Shown here piece after piece: positions 24,107-32,804 of a stretch of DNA of 64,000 nt (within the stretch, counting starts at the first letter, position 1; every line of letters starts with the position of its first letter). The notes beneath the pieces are model-generated. The model was not told where the DNA came from and made no database searches. It saw only the letters and a list, made by a program, of their open reading frames with translations. Where the stretch lies: positions 638,578 to 702,577 of the forward strand of contig NZ_JAOVZT010000001.1 in the NCBI RefSeq assembly GCF_025716945.1, read 5' to 3'. This DNA comes from Geodermatophilus sp. YIM 151500. GTDB taxonomy: Bacteria; Actinomycetota; Actinomycetes; Mycobacteriales; Geodermatophilaceae. The position numbers and the translations under genes were made by a program.

Positions 24107-25342
24107 TCAGGCCGGCGGGCCGGCCTCGGTCTCCCCCGCCGGGTGGTGCGGCTTGCCGGTGGCCTCGGCGATGCGGGCCTCGTCGAGGCCCAGCGCGCCG
24201 AGCACCTCCGCGGTGTGCGCGCCGAGCGGCGGCGCGCCGGGCAGAACCGGCGCCCCGCTGCGGGCGAAGGTCCAGGGCAGCCGGGCCTGCACGAGCGGGC
24301 CCTCGGTCGGGTGGTCGACCTGCTCGAACAGCCCGACGGCGGCGAGGTGCTCGTCGGCGAAGAGGTCCTCGACGGTGTTGACCGGCATGGCTGGGATGGC
24401 GTGCTCGTCGAAGGCGGTCTGCCAGTGGGCGGTCGGCTTCTCCGCCAGCTTCTCGTCGACGAGCCGGTACAGCTCGTCGATGCGCTCGGTGCGGCCCCGG
24501 ATGGTCGCCAGTTGCGGATCGGCGGCCAGGTCGCGCCGGTCGACCAGCGTGAAGAAGCTGCGCCACTGCGCATCGGTGTAGATGAGCACCGCGATGGTGC
24601 CGTCGGCGGTGCGGTAGGGGCGGCGGTAGGGGGATGCCGTCCGCGCGTACCCGGTGCCGCCGGTGCGCCCGGCGTAGACCCGGGCGCCCTGCTGCTCCAT
24701 GAGCAGGAAGGTGGCCATCGACTCGAACATGGGGACCTCGACGGCCTGGCCGCGGCCGGACACCGAGCGCTCGTGCAGCGCGGCGAGGATCGCGGCCAGC
24801 GCCATCACGCCGACGGTCTTGTCGACCATCTGGGTGCGCACGTACTGCGGGTCGCCGTCCGCCCCGCCCTGGACGGCGGCCAGCCCCGACACCCCCTGCA
24901 CGACGTCGTCGTAGGCCGGCCGGTCGCGGTACGGCCCCGCGGCGCCGTAGCCGACGGCCGAGCAGTGCACGATCCGCGGGTTGCGGGCCAGCACGGTGCC
25001 CGCGTCGATGCGCAGCTTGGCCGCCGCCCGTGGGCGCATGTTGTGCAGCAGCACGTCGGCGCGGTCGACCAGCAGGTCGAACGCCTCGCGGCCGGCATCG
25101 GTGGTCAGGTCGAGCACGACCGACCGCTTGCCCCGGTTGAAGTTGAGGAACGTCGGACCCAGGCCGGAGTGCCGCTCGTCGGCGACGTACCGGATGATGT
25201 CGCCCTCCGGCGGCTCGACCTTGACGACCCTGGCGCCCATCTGGGCCAGCAGCTCGCCGCAGTACGGGCCGAGGAACGTCGAGGTCACGTCGAGCACGGT
25301 GAGGTCGGCCAGCGGCCCGGCGGCCGCCGAGGGGTCGCTCAC
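24107..25342 (-). CDS. Class III CoA-transferase (CaiB/BaiF family), 411 aa
   Basis: Transfers CoA between acyl-CoA and a free acid. The N-terminal PLADLTVLDVTSTFLGPYCG, GARVVKVEPPEGD and NFNRGKRSVVLDL blocks are diagnostic. The region around the catalytic Asp reads DRPAYDDVVQGVSGLAAVQG. The C-terminal part contains PRIVHC earlier and HLAAVGLFEQVDHPTEGP later, as in formyl-CoA / succinyl-CoA-dependent members. The GTG at 25342 was chosen since the family domain starts ~12 residues in. It converges with the MFS gene (24 bp apart). It may activate the acid imported by the nearby transporters. Confidence 0.92.
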   Translation of the reverse strand: MSDPSAAAGPLADLTVLDVTSTFLGPYCGELLAQMGARVVKVEPPEGDIIRYVADERHSGLGPTFLNFNRGKRSVVLDLTTDAGREAFDLLVDRADVLLHNMRPRAAAKLRIDAGTVLARNPRIVHCSAVGYGAAGPYRDRPAYDDVVQGVSGLAAVQGGADGDPQYVRTQMVDKTVGVMALAAILAALHERSVSGRGQAVEVPMFESMATFLLMEQQGARVYAGRTGGTGYARTASPYRRPYRTADGTIAVLIYTDAQWRSFFTLVDRRDLAADPQLATIRGRTERIDELYRLVDEKLAEKPTAHWQTAFDEHAIPAMPVNTVEDLFADEHLAAVGLFEQVDHPTEGPLVQARLPWTFARSGAPVLPGAPPLGAHTAEVLGALGLDEARIAEATGKPHHPAGETEAGPPA

Positions 25343-25425
25343 CGCCCGTCCGCGGAGGTCATCGGCGCTCGCACGGGGCTCACCGTAGCGACAGCCGGCC
25401 GTGGGCCAGGTCCGGCCGTCGGCGG

Positions 25426-26712
25426 TTGACCGGCGTTGACCACGACTCCCGACCTGTGAGCCCACCGGGGCCACCGGGGGTCCGCCGCACCGGAACGCCG
25501 AGAAGTGTCGTACCTCGTACGTGCGTTCGGCCCGTGGAGCGGATCGGTGGTCGGCGGTCGGTGGAGGGGCTGCTGCTCGACTGGTCGATCGCCCGGCCCC
25601 GGCCCGGCCGCCGGCTGCCCGTGGGTCTGCCGAGCCGCGAGCAGAAGGCCGCCGAGCTGCAGCGGGTGCAGGCGGAGAAGGCCTCGATCGCCGCCTACGA
25701 GGCCGAACTGGTGCTCGGCCTGGCCGACGACGCCCCCGACACCCTCGACCCGCCGCCCGACCACCCCGGCGCCCGGCGCGGCTCCCGGGCGCCGGACGCC
25801 GAGCTGCCCGGGGTCAGCGAGTTCTTCGTGCCCGAGCTGGCCGTGGTGCTCGGCTGCGGCCGGGGCACCGCCGCCCACCTCGCGCACCGGGCCCGGGCCT
25901 ACCGGGAGAACCTGCCGGCCACGTGGGCCGCGCTGGCCGCCGGCGACCTGGACGAGCCGCGGGCCAGGGTCCTCGCCCCTCGCACCTGGAGGGCATGAGC
26001 ACGCTGGCCGCCGAGCTGCCCACCCCGGTGTCGGCCGAGTGCCTGGACACCGTCGACCAGCTCGCCGCCATGCTCAGGGCCGACGGCGACCCCCGCCCGA
26101 TCGGCGCGCTGCGGGCCGTGGTGCTGGCCGACCTGATCCGCCGGCCGTGGAACACCCGGCTGCCCGCGGGCCACCACCACCCCCGAGCAGCTCGAGCAGC
26201 GGGCCCGGCGCGGCTGCCCCGCCCACCCCGACCGCGACTGCGGCTGCCCGCTGCTGGACCGCCCGGCGGCGACCGCGGCCTACGCGCCCACCGCCGCCCA
26301 GTGCGTGTTCATCGACGCGCGCGACCGCGCCTGCCGGTGCCCGAACTGCGGGCAGCGGGCCGGCTGGGCCGACCACGACCACGTCGTCCCGCACGCGGTC
26401 GGCGGCCGGACGACCTGCGAGAGCCTGTGCTGCCGGTGCCGCAGCCACCACCGGCTCAAGACGCTGGCCCGCGGCTGGCGGTTAGTCCTGGACGACGACG
26501 GCACCCTGCACGTGACCACCCCCTCGGGCATCACCCGCACCACCCGCCCACCCGGCCTCCGGCCACCGGTACCCGAACCACCCGGAACACCACCCGCGAC
26601 CGGGACACCGGTGCCCCAGCCACCGGTGCCCGAGCCACCGGTGACCGAGCCGCCGGGGACACCACCCGCGACCGGGACACCGCACCCGGACGACGACCCG
26701 CCGCCCTTCTGA
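25426..26712 (+). pseudogene. Degraded DUF222/HNH endonuclease-family gene
   Basis: Three pieces of one DUF222-HNH protein lie in different frames. Piece 1 (to 25998) has SREQKAAELQRVQAEKASI and GRGTAAHLAHRARAYRENLP, the start of DUF222. Piece 2 (from about 25995, another frame) has PVSAECLDTVDQLAAML and RAVVLADLIRRPW, the DUF222 C-terminus; the central part of the domain is missing. Piece 3 (from about 26185) restores the first frame with GCPAHPDRDCGCPLLDRP and an intact-looking HNH finger, CPNCGQRAGWADHDHVVPHA and CRSHHRLKTLARGW, ending in a Pro/Thr-rich tail. At least one internal deletion and two frame changes are needed. These genes are common multicopy elements in actinobacteria. Confidence 0.85.
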
Positions 26713-26763
26713 CCACCGGCGCAGGTCGGCTCGTCGCCATGCCCGACGACCGACAGGGCACCG

Positions 26764-27813
26764 TCACACCGCGCGGGTCAGGGCTCCCCAGAGGTCGTCG
26801 CCGCTCCGGGCCACCAGCCCGGCGCCGAGCACCCGTGCCCAGTGCAGCTCGCTGCCGGCCTCGTCGCGCCAGGACCACAGGCGCCTGGTGAGGTGGTGCA
26901 GCCGGTACTCCTGGGTGAAGCCGATCGCACCGTGCACCTGGTGCCCCAGCCCGGCGACCACCTCCACCGCGGCGCCGGCCCGAACCTTCGCGGCCGCGGC
27001 GGCGATCGTCAGGTCGCCGCCGTGCTCCAGCACCTGGACGGCGGCGTCGGTCAGCGCGGCCGCCGCGGTGACCTCGCCGGCCATCTGCGCCAGCTCGACC
27101 TGCACCGCCTGGAACCTGCCCAGCGGGCGGCCGAACTGCTGCCGCTCACCGGCGTACTGCACCGTCCAGGCCAGCACCTGCTCGGCCGCGGCGGACAGCT
27201 GCACGGCCCGGGCGAGCGCGTGGCGGGCACGCAGCTCCTCCGCCTGCTCGAAGGTCAGCTCGGCGGCGTCGGCTGGTGTCCCGTCGAACACGACCGAGCC
27301 ACGCGGCTCGCCGGCGAGGTTGCGCGCGTCGCTGGCGTCGAGCCCGTCGGCCGCGACGCGGGCGAGCACGGGTCCCGACGGGCCCGCCGCCAGCACGGCG
27401 AGGTGCGCGGCGACGCCCGACCAGGGGATGTCGGTGGCGGTGCCGGTGAGCGACCAGCCACCGTCGGACCGCTCGGCGGTGACCGCCCCCGCGGCCGCGA
27501 CCGAGAGCGGCTCCTCCGGGGAGGGCAGGTCCAGCCCGGCGGCGAGCAGCGCCGGCCCGGCCACCAGGATCTGCTCGGCCACCGGCACCGCCGCCGCGCC
27601 CGCGGCGAGGGTGCGCACGACGGCCACGGCGTCGGCCGGCTCGCCCCCCGAGCCGCCGGCCTCCTCGGGCAGCCCGACACCGGTGAGCCCCGCCTCGGCC
27701 AGGTCGCGCCACAGCCCGTCGTCCCACGGGCGCTCCGGTGACAGCACGAACGGCTCGTGCCCGGCGAGGATGTCGCGGACGGTCTCGACGACGAGGTCCT
27801 GGTCGGAGGCCAT
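26764..27813 (-). CDS. Acyl-CoA dehydrogenase (second, smaller subunit), 349 aa
   Basis: A shortened acyl-CoA dehydrogenase. The N-terminal helices (LWRDLAEAGLTGVGLPEEAGG), a degenerate middle domain (GGWSLTGTATDIPWSG), and the C-terminal helical domain with QYAGERQQFGRPLGRFQAVQ and VHGAIGFTQEYRLHHLTRRL are recognisable. The EPDSGSD-type flavin signature of full enzymes is absent. This is typical of the partner subunit of heteromeric mycobacterial-type dehydrogenases. The ATG is coupled by TGATG to a 25-codon ORF, which is itself coupled to the larger subunit gene. Confidence 0.92.
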   Translation of the reverse strand: MASDQDLVVETVRDILAGHEPFVLSPERPWDDGLWRDLAEAGLTGVGLPEEAGGSGGEPADAVAVVRTLAAGAAAVPVAEQILVAGPALLAAGLDLPSPEEPLSVAAAGAVTAERSDGGWSLTGTATDIPWSGVAAHLAVLAAGPSGPVLARVAADGLDASDARNLAGEPRGSVVFDGTPADAAELTFEQAEELRARHALARAVQLSAAAEQVLAWTVQYAGERQQFGRPLGRFQAVQVELAQMAGEVTAAAALTDAAVQVLEHGGDLTIAAAAAKVRAGAAVEVVAGLGHQVHGAIGFTQEYRLHHLTRRLWSWRDEAGSELHWARVLGAGLVARSGDDLWGALTRAV

Positions 27814-27890
27814 CAGCGCTCCACCTCCTGCTCGACTCCGGCCTCGTTCCGCTCCTCGGTCGCCGGCGCTCCCGGCTCGGCCGTCGTCAT
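27813..27890 (-). CDS. 25-residue micro-ORF coupling two acyl-CoA dehydrogenase genes
   Basis: An ORF starting MTTAEPGAPATEERNEAG and ending EVER, acidic and without hydrophobic segments. Its ATG overlaps the upstream dehydrogenase stop (ATGA) and its TGA overlaps the downstream ATG (TGATG), so translation could pass across all three genes. An AGGAGGTGG sequence inside its end serves as the ribosome-binding site of the next gene. It may be a functional microprotein, a coupling device, or the relic of a longer C- or N-terminal extension. It resembles no family I know. Confidence 0.55.
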   Translation of the reverse strand: MTTAEPGAPATEERNEAGVEQEVER

Positions 27891-29056
27891 CGCAGCCCCA
27901 GCCCGCGGGCCACGATCCCCTTGAGGATCTCGTTCGTGCCGCCGCGCAGCGTGTAGCCGGGCGCGTGCAGCTGCGCCTCGGCCATCGCCCGGCCCAGCGG
28001 ATCGGGCGACTCCAGCGACGGCACCACCTCGAGCACCGCACGGATCTCGTCGACGACGTCCTGCTCGAACGTCGTCCCGACGTCCTTGACCAGCGCCGCG
28101 GGGATGTCGGGCAGCTCGCCGCGGTCCAGGGCGGCGGCGATGCGCAGCGACAGCTGGCGCAACGCGAGCAGCCGGGCCGACAGCCGGCCGAGGGCGGCCA
28201 GCTGGGCCGGGTCGCCGGTCTCCGCGGCGCGCCGCCCGAACTCGGCCAGCAGCGGGTAGGTGGACAGGAAGCGCTCCGGTCCGGAGCGCTCGAACGCCAG
28301 CTCCGCGGTCACCTGGTGCCAGCCGGCGCCCTCCTCCCCCAGCAGCATGTCACCGGGGACGACGGCGTCGTCGAAGACCACCTCGTTGAAGTGGTGCCCG
28401 CCGTCGAGGATGCGGATCGGGTTGATCGAGATGCCCGGCAGCGACAGGTCGACCAGCAGCTGGGTGAGGCCCTGGTGCTTGCCGCGGGGGCCCTCCCCCG
28501 GCGGGCCGGTGCGCACCAGCACGATGCCGTAGTGGCTGTGGTGGGCGTTCGACGTCCAGACCTTGGCACCGTTGACCACCCAGTCGCCGGCGCCGTTGCG
28601 GGCCGCGCGGGTCCGGATGCTGGCGAGGTCGGACCCGGAGTCCGGCTCGCTCATGCCGATGACGAAGTAGCACTCGCCCGCCGCGATGCGCGGCAGGATC
28701 TCCTTGCGCTGCTCCTCGGTCCCGTAGCGCAGCAGGTTGGGGCCCGACTGCCGGTCGGCGATCCAGTGCGCGGCGACCGGGGCGCCGGCGGCCAGCAGCT
28801 CCTCGGTGACGGCGTAGCGTTCCATCGCCGTCCGCTCGTGCCCGCCGTACTCCTTCGGCCAGGTCATGCCGAGCCACCCGCGGGCGCCCAGCTTGCGGCT
28901 GAACGCGGGATCGACACCGGACAACCAGGTGTCGACGTGCGTCGTGAAGGTGCCGGCCTCCCGCTCCGCGGCGAGGAACTCGCGCACCTCCTGCCGGACG
29001 CGTTCCGCGGCGTCGGACCGCGGCGGTGGCGCCAGCGTCAACGAGGTGCTGCTCAT
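27887..29056 (-). CDS. Acyl-CoA dehydrogenase (first subunit), 389 aa
   Basis: A full-length FAD acyl-CoA dehydrogenase: WLGMTWPKEYGGHERTAMER in the N-terminal domain, GMSEPDSGSDLASIRTRAAR and VNGAKVWTSNAHHSHYG in the middle, TFEQDVVDEIRAVLE and GYTLRGGTNEILKGIVARGL at the C-terminus. It is clearly paralogous to 138-1289 along its whole length (compare ADRQSGPNLLRYGTEEQRK with ADRQTGPTLLQFGTEEQRR). With the small subunit at 26764-27813 it probably forms a heterotetramer. No palindrome like that at 4333 is seen upstream, so it is likely controlled differently. Confidence 0.93.
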   Translation of the reverse strand: MSSTSLTLAPPPRSDAAERVRQEVREFLAAEREAGTFTTHVDTWLSGVDPAFSRKLGARGWLGMTWPKEYGGHERTAMERYAVTEELLAAGAPVAAHWIADRQSGPNLLRYGTEEQRKEILPRIAAGECYFVIGMSEPDSGSDLASIRTRAARNGAGDWVVNGAKVWTSNAHHSHYGIVLVRTGPPGEGPRGKHQGLTQLLVDLSLPGISINPIRILDGGHHFNEVVFDDAVVPGDMLLGEEGAGWHQVTAELAFERSGPERFLSTYPLLAEFGRRAAETGDPAQLAALGRLSARLLALRQLSLRIAAALDRGELPDIPAALVKDVGTTFEQDVVDEIRAVLEVVPSLESPDPLGRAMAEAQLHAPGYTLRGGTNEILKGIVARGLGLR

Positions 29057-29170
29057 GGTCGGCGACTCCCCACGTCGGTGTGGTCCTGCCCGTCCCGTTC
29101 TACACGGGGACGGCGACCCCCCGCCGCCCGGAAGCCGGTCGGTCCTCCGTGGCCGCAGCCGGACCGCCGG

Positions 29171-29527
29171 TCAATCCTCCGGGACCGCGGCCTGTCCCTC
29201 GCCGTCCCGGGGCTCGCGCGGGCGGACCAGCTCGCGCAGTTCGCCGGCGACGTCGCCGGCCGCCACGGTCAGCGAGCTGAGCGCGCCGCTGACCAGCCGG
29301 CGCACGCCGGCGCCGTCGAGGCCGAGGACGGAGCCGAGGCCGGCGGCGACGTCGAGCCCGGCGAGCGGTCCGGGGAGCACCGTGCCCGGGCCCCGCTCGG
29401 CCAGCTCCGGTGACCAGCGCATCGCGTCGCCGGACACCGACCAGTCACCGGTCGAGCCGTCGATCGCGTCGGCCACCGGATCGGGGACGGCCGCGCCGGC
29501 GGCCGCCGACCGGGGCGCCTCGTCCAT
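29171..29527 (-). CDS. Hypothetical protein, 118 aa
   Basis: No family recognised. The protein (MDEAPRSAAAGAAVPDPVAD...) is rich in Ala, Gly, Leu and Asp, with a possible amphipathic helix LDGAGVRRLVSGALSSLTVA and an acidic C-terminus. There is no signal peptide or clear membrane segment. A good AGGAGGCGGGC ribosome-binding site precedes the ATG, supporting translation. It stands alone between the dehydrogenase operon and the SpoIIE-phosphatase gene, all on the minus strand. Confidence 0.65.
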   Translation of the reverse strand: MDEAPRSAAAGAAVPDPVADAIDGSTGDWSVSGDAMRWSPELAERGPGTVLPGPLAGLDVAAGLGSVLGLDGAGVRRLVSGALSSLTVAAGDVAGELRELVRPREPRDGEGQAAVPED

Positions 29528-29644
29528 GCCCGCCTCCTGCCGTGGGGGACACGCCCATCGTCACCCCTGGGCGGTCCGGGTGGGAACCGACGGGGCTCCC
29601 GATCCGCGCGCAGTGACGCTGCTGGGGGCCCCGCTCGCGCTGGG

Positions 29645-31888
29645 TCACCGCCGCTCGGCGCGGGTCAGGGCCAGCAGCGCGATGTCGTCGGCGCGGTGGT
29701 CGCCCGCCAGGTCGGCGAGCAGCCGGTCGCACAGCCGGTCGGGGTCGTCGCCGGCCTCGGCCGCGACCGCCAGGACCCGGTCCAGGCCGGCGTCGATGTC
29801 GGTCGTGCGGCTCTCCACGAGACCGTCGGTGAACAGCAGCAGCGTGGCCCCCGGGACCAGCTCGGCCGCCCACTCGACGGCCGGCGACGGCGGCGCGCCG
29901 AGCATGGGCGCGGGCGGCACGGGCAGCAGCTCGGACCGGCCGCCGGCGATCAGCACCGGCGGCGGGTGTCCGGCCGAGGCCAGGCGCAGGCACCCCGACT
30001 GCAGGTCGAGGGTGGCGAACAGCGCCGTGGCCATGCGCTGCAGACCCAGGAACGGCCACCCCTTCTGCAACCGGTCGACGACGGCCGCCGGCTCGGGGCG
30101 CTCGGCGAGCATGGCCCGGTAGACGCTGCGCAGCTGCCCCATCGTCGCCGCGGCGGTGATGTCGTGGCCCACGACGTCGCCGACCGCCAGCGCCACGGTC
30201 GACCCGGGCACCACCGCCACGTCGTAGAAGTCGCCGCCGACGTCGACCCCGTGGCTGGCCGCGACGTAGCGCACCGCCACCGACAGCCCGGGCACCGACG
30301 GCGGTGCCGGCGGCAGCAGGAAGGCCTGCAGCGTGTGCGACGTGACCGCCTCGAACTCGTACCGCTGCGCCTTGTCCAGCACCTGCGCCACCTGCAGCGC
30401 GAGCTGTTCGGCCACCTCGACGTCGGCCGGGGTGAACGGTCCGCGCCGGGAGTCGTTCCCGAGCGTGATCGCGCCCAGCACCCGCCCGCCCACGCGCAGG
30501 GGCACGCTGACGAGGCTGACCAGCTCGAGCCGGCGGGCGACCTCGGCGTGCCGCGGGCCGGTGGTGATGCGCGTGAGCGCGGCCTCGTCGAGCCGGCGCA
30601 CCCAGTGGGTGCGGCCGTCGGCCAGCGCCCGCGAGGCGGGGTGCACCGGATGCCGGCCGGGCAGGTGCGCCTCGCGCAGCTCGTCCAGGAGCGCCTGCCG
30701 GTCCGGATCGGCGTGGCGGGCGGCCGGCCGGGTCGGGCCGGAGTCGCCGACGAGGTCGACGACCGCCGCCGTGGCCAGCCGCCGGACGGTCAGGTCGGCC
30801 AGCCGCTGCACGGTCTCCGTCACGCTGGAGGCCTCGGCCATCAGCCGGGCCGCCTCCAGCAGGAGCGCCGACCGCTGGGCCTGGCGCGCCGTCTCCTCGT
30901 GCAACCGGGCGCGCTCGAGCGCCTGGCCGGCCTGCCGCCCCAGCGTTGCCAGCAGCTCCAGGTCGGCGTCCGTCCGCACCGGTTCCGCGCCGGGCTCGGT
31001 CGGGTCGATCAGGCCCTCGTCGGGGGCGCCGAGCGCGATCACCAGCACCCCGAGGTAGTGGCTGTCGGCCGACACGGGGACGACGACGAGCCCGGTGAGC
31101 GCGGCCTCCTGCATCGCGGCCGCCATGGCCGGCCGCCGGCTGCGCAGCCCCTCGTCGAGCGGGACCGGTCGCACACCCTCGGCGAGCGTGAGCACCAGCC
31201 GGCCGCGCGCCGCCGCCTCCAGCTCGGCCAGGAGGTCCGCCGCCAACCCGCTCGACCGGGCGACGCCCAGCGTCGGCTCGTCGCCGTCCGTCCCGCCCAG
31301 CAGCACCAGCGCGGCGCCGCGCGCCCGGAGGGCCGCCCGGCCGCGCTCGACCACCACGGCGGCGACGTCGTCGACCGTGACGGCGGCCGCCAGGGCCGAG
31401 ACGAGCTCGTGCAGCGTCCGGGCGCGGTGCTCGAGCCGCTCGGCCTTCCGCCGGGCGGAGAGCAGCTGCTCCTCGTACCGCCGCCGGTCCGCGGCTTCGA
31501 ACAGGGTCGCCCGCACGAGCAGCGGCTGCCCCTCGTCGTCGCGCACCTCGACCGCGTTGAGCAGGCAGGGCAGGACCGAGCCGTCGGTCCGGAGGACGTC
31601 CACGGCGATCTCCCGGACGGCGCCGCGCATCCGCAGCAGCGGCGCGACGTTGGTCTCGTGGAAGACCCGGCTGCCCACGGCGAACAGGTCGGTCAGCCGG
31701 GCGCCCACCACGTCGGCGGCGACCCGCCCGGTCCAGGCGCACAGCGTCCGGTTCACCTTGACGACGCGGCCGTCGGGGGTGGCGGAGACGTAACCGACGG
31801 GTGCGTCCTCGTAGACGTCGGCGGGGTCCTCGTCGAGCGACCGGTGACCGCGCTCGGATTCGTCGAGCGGGCGGTGGGTCCCGGTCAT
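29645..31888 (-). CDS. rsbP: RsbP-like PAS-GAF-GAF-PP2C serine phosphatase, 747 aa
   Basis: A cytoplasmic stress-signalling phosphatase expected to dephosphorylate an anti-anti-sigma (RsbV/STAS) protein. The order is: PAS at ~25-130 (YVSATPDGRVVKVNRTLCAW), a short coiled coil with RRRYEEQLLSARRKAERLEH, GAF at ~170-325, a second GAF at ~345-500 (VSLVSVPLRVGGRVLGAITL), then the SpoIIE/PP2C domain with the metal motifs VGGDFYDV, VGDVVGHD, LLFTDGLVE and DDIALLALT. B. subtilis RsbP is PAS-coiled coil-PP2C, so the GAF pair is extra. The ATG overlaps the stop of an RsbQ-like hydrolase (ATGA), the same gene order as rsbQ-rsbP. A STAS protein is encoded at 36245-36613. Confidence 0.9.
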   Translation of the reverse strand: MTGTHRPLDESERGHRSLDEDPADVYEDAPVGYVSATPDGRVVKVNRTLCAWTGRVAADVVGARLTDLFAVGSRVFHETNVAPLLRMRGAVREIAVDVLRTDGSVLPCLLNAVEVRDDEGQPLLVRATLFEAADRRRYEEQLLSARRKAERLEHRARTLHELVSALAAAVTVDDVAAVVVERGRAALRARGAALVLLGGTDGDEPTLGVARSSGLAADLLAELEAAARGRLVLTLAEGVRPVPLDEGLRSRRPAMAAAMQEAALTGLVVVPVSADSHYLGVLVIALGAPDEGLIDPTEPGAEPVRTDADLELLATLGRQAGQALERARLHEETARQAQRSALLLEAARLMAEASSVTETVQRLADLTVRRLATAAVVDLVGDSGPTRPAARHADPDRQALLDELREAHLPGRHPVHPASRALADGRTHWVRRLDEAALTRITTGPRHAEVARRLELVSLVSVPLRVGGRVLGAITLGNDSRRGPFTPADVEVAEQLALQVAQVLDKAQRYEFEAVTSHTLQAFLLPPAPPSVPGLSVAVRYVAASHGVDVGGDFYDVAVVPGSTVALAVGDVVGHDITAAATMGQLRSVYRAMLAERPEPAAVVDRLQKGWPFLGLQRMATALFATLDLQSGCLRLASAGHPPPVLIAGGRSELLPVPPAPMLGAPPSPAVEWAAELVPGATLLLFTDGLVESRTTDIDAGLDRVLAVAAEAGDDPDRLCDRLLADLAGDHRADDIALLALTRAERR

Positions 31889-32682
31889 CGGCCGAGGAAG
31901 GCGCGGATGGCGGCGGTCGTCTCCTCCGGCGCGCTCAGCTGCGGGCAGTGACCGGTCGCGCGCAGCTGGACGAAGGAGCTGTCCGGCACGTGCGCGTGCA
32001 CGTACCGGCCGACGGGCACCGGCGCGATGACGTCCTCGCTGCACTGCAGCACGAGGGTGGGTACGGCGACGCGCGGCAGATCGGCGCGGTTGTCGGACAG
32101 GAAGGTCACCCGGGCCAGGTGGCCGACGACGTCCGGGTCGGACCGGCAGAACAGCTCGGCCAGCTCGCCGGCCAGCTCGGGCCGGTCGGGGTTGGCCATG
32201 ATGACCGGCGCCATCGCCGCCGCCCAGCCGACGTGGTTGGCCGCCTGGGCGGCCAGCAGGTCGGCGATGTCGGCCCGGCTGAACCCGCCGACGTAGTCGC
32301 CCTCGTCGACGTACCGCGGGCTCGGGCCGACCATGACCAGCGCACCGAAGAGCTCCGGCGCCTCCTGGACGGCCAGCGCGCCGATCATCGCGCTCACCGA
32401 GTGGCCCACCAGGACGGCATCGCGCAGGTCGAGCTCCCGGCACACCTCGACGACGTCGGCCGCCCAGCCGGCGAGCGAGCCGTGCCGGTCGGGGTCGTAG
32501 GCGGACCGGTCGGCGCCGCCGTGCCCGGCGAGGTCGAGCAGCACGACCCGGTAGTCGGCGGCGAGGTCCGGCAGGACGAGCCGCCACATCGACTGGTCGC
32601 AGCCCAGCCCGTGCACGAGGACGAGCGGCCGGCCGTCGGGCGCCCCGGCGACCCGCACGTTGTGGCGTGCGAGGACGCTCAT
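31885..32682 (-). CDS. rsbQ: RsbQ-like alpha/beta hydrolase, 265 aa
   Basis: It resembles B. subtilis RsbQ (and the plant D14/KAI2 receptors of the same family) far beyond the general fold, as far as I recall that sequence: HGLGCDQSMWR, LAGHGGADRSAYDPDRHGSL, LVGHSVSAMIG, LVMVGPSPRY, NPDRPELAGELAELFCRSDP, FLSDNRADLPRV, LQCSEDVIAP, VHAHVPDSS and ATGHCPQLSAPEET. The triad is Ser95, Asp217, His245, close to RsbQ numbering. RsbQ is needed for RsbP activation in energy stress, probably by processing a small hydrophobic ligand. The gene is first in a two-gene operon with the phosphatase. A TAGGTT box six bases before the ATG suggests a leaderless transcript. Confidence 0.9.
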   Translation of the reverse strand: MSVLARHNVRVAGAPDGRPLVLVHGLGCDQSMWRLVLPDLAADYRVVLLDLAGHGGADRSAYDPDRHGSLAGWAADVVEVCRELDLRDAVLVGHSVSAMIGALAVQEAPELFGALVMVGPSPRYVDEGDYVGGFSRADIADLLAAQAANHVGWAAAMAPVIMANPDRPELAGELAELFCRSDPDVVGHLARVTFLSDNRADLPRVAVPTLVLQCSEDVIAPVPVGRYVHAHVPDSSFVQLRATGHCPQLSAPEETTAAIRAFLGR

Positions 32683-32688
32683 GCGCCG

Positions 32689-32694
32689 AACCTA
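32689..32694 (-). promoter_or_regulatory. -10 box for a probable leaderless rsbQ transcript
   Basis: Read on the minus strand, TAGGTT (TANNNT form) ends six bases before the ATG at 32682, and there is no Shine-Dalgarno sequence. This spacing is the standard arrangement for leaderless mRNAs in actinobacteria. Confidence 0.5.
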
Positions 32695-32804
32695 CGGGAC
32701 GGCGACGGCGGATCAAGCCCTCCGCTCGCACGGACCGGACGCCCCGGTCGAGCGGACGCGGCTGCCGCCGGACGGTGCCACCGGCGGCGTCCCAGGAGGG
32801 GCCG

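Noticed and set aside
25426..26712. Active homing or restriction endonuclease
   Set aside because: The reading frame is broken at least twice and the DUF222 core is missing.
26074..26891. Open frames of both strands over the HNH relic and its Pro-rich tail
   Set aside because: Repetitive Pro/Thr/Arg translations that shadow the relic; no motif.
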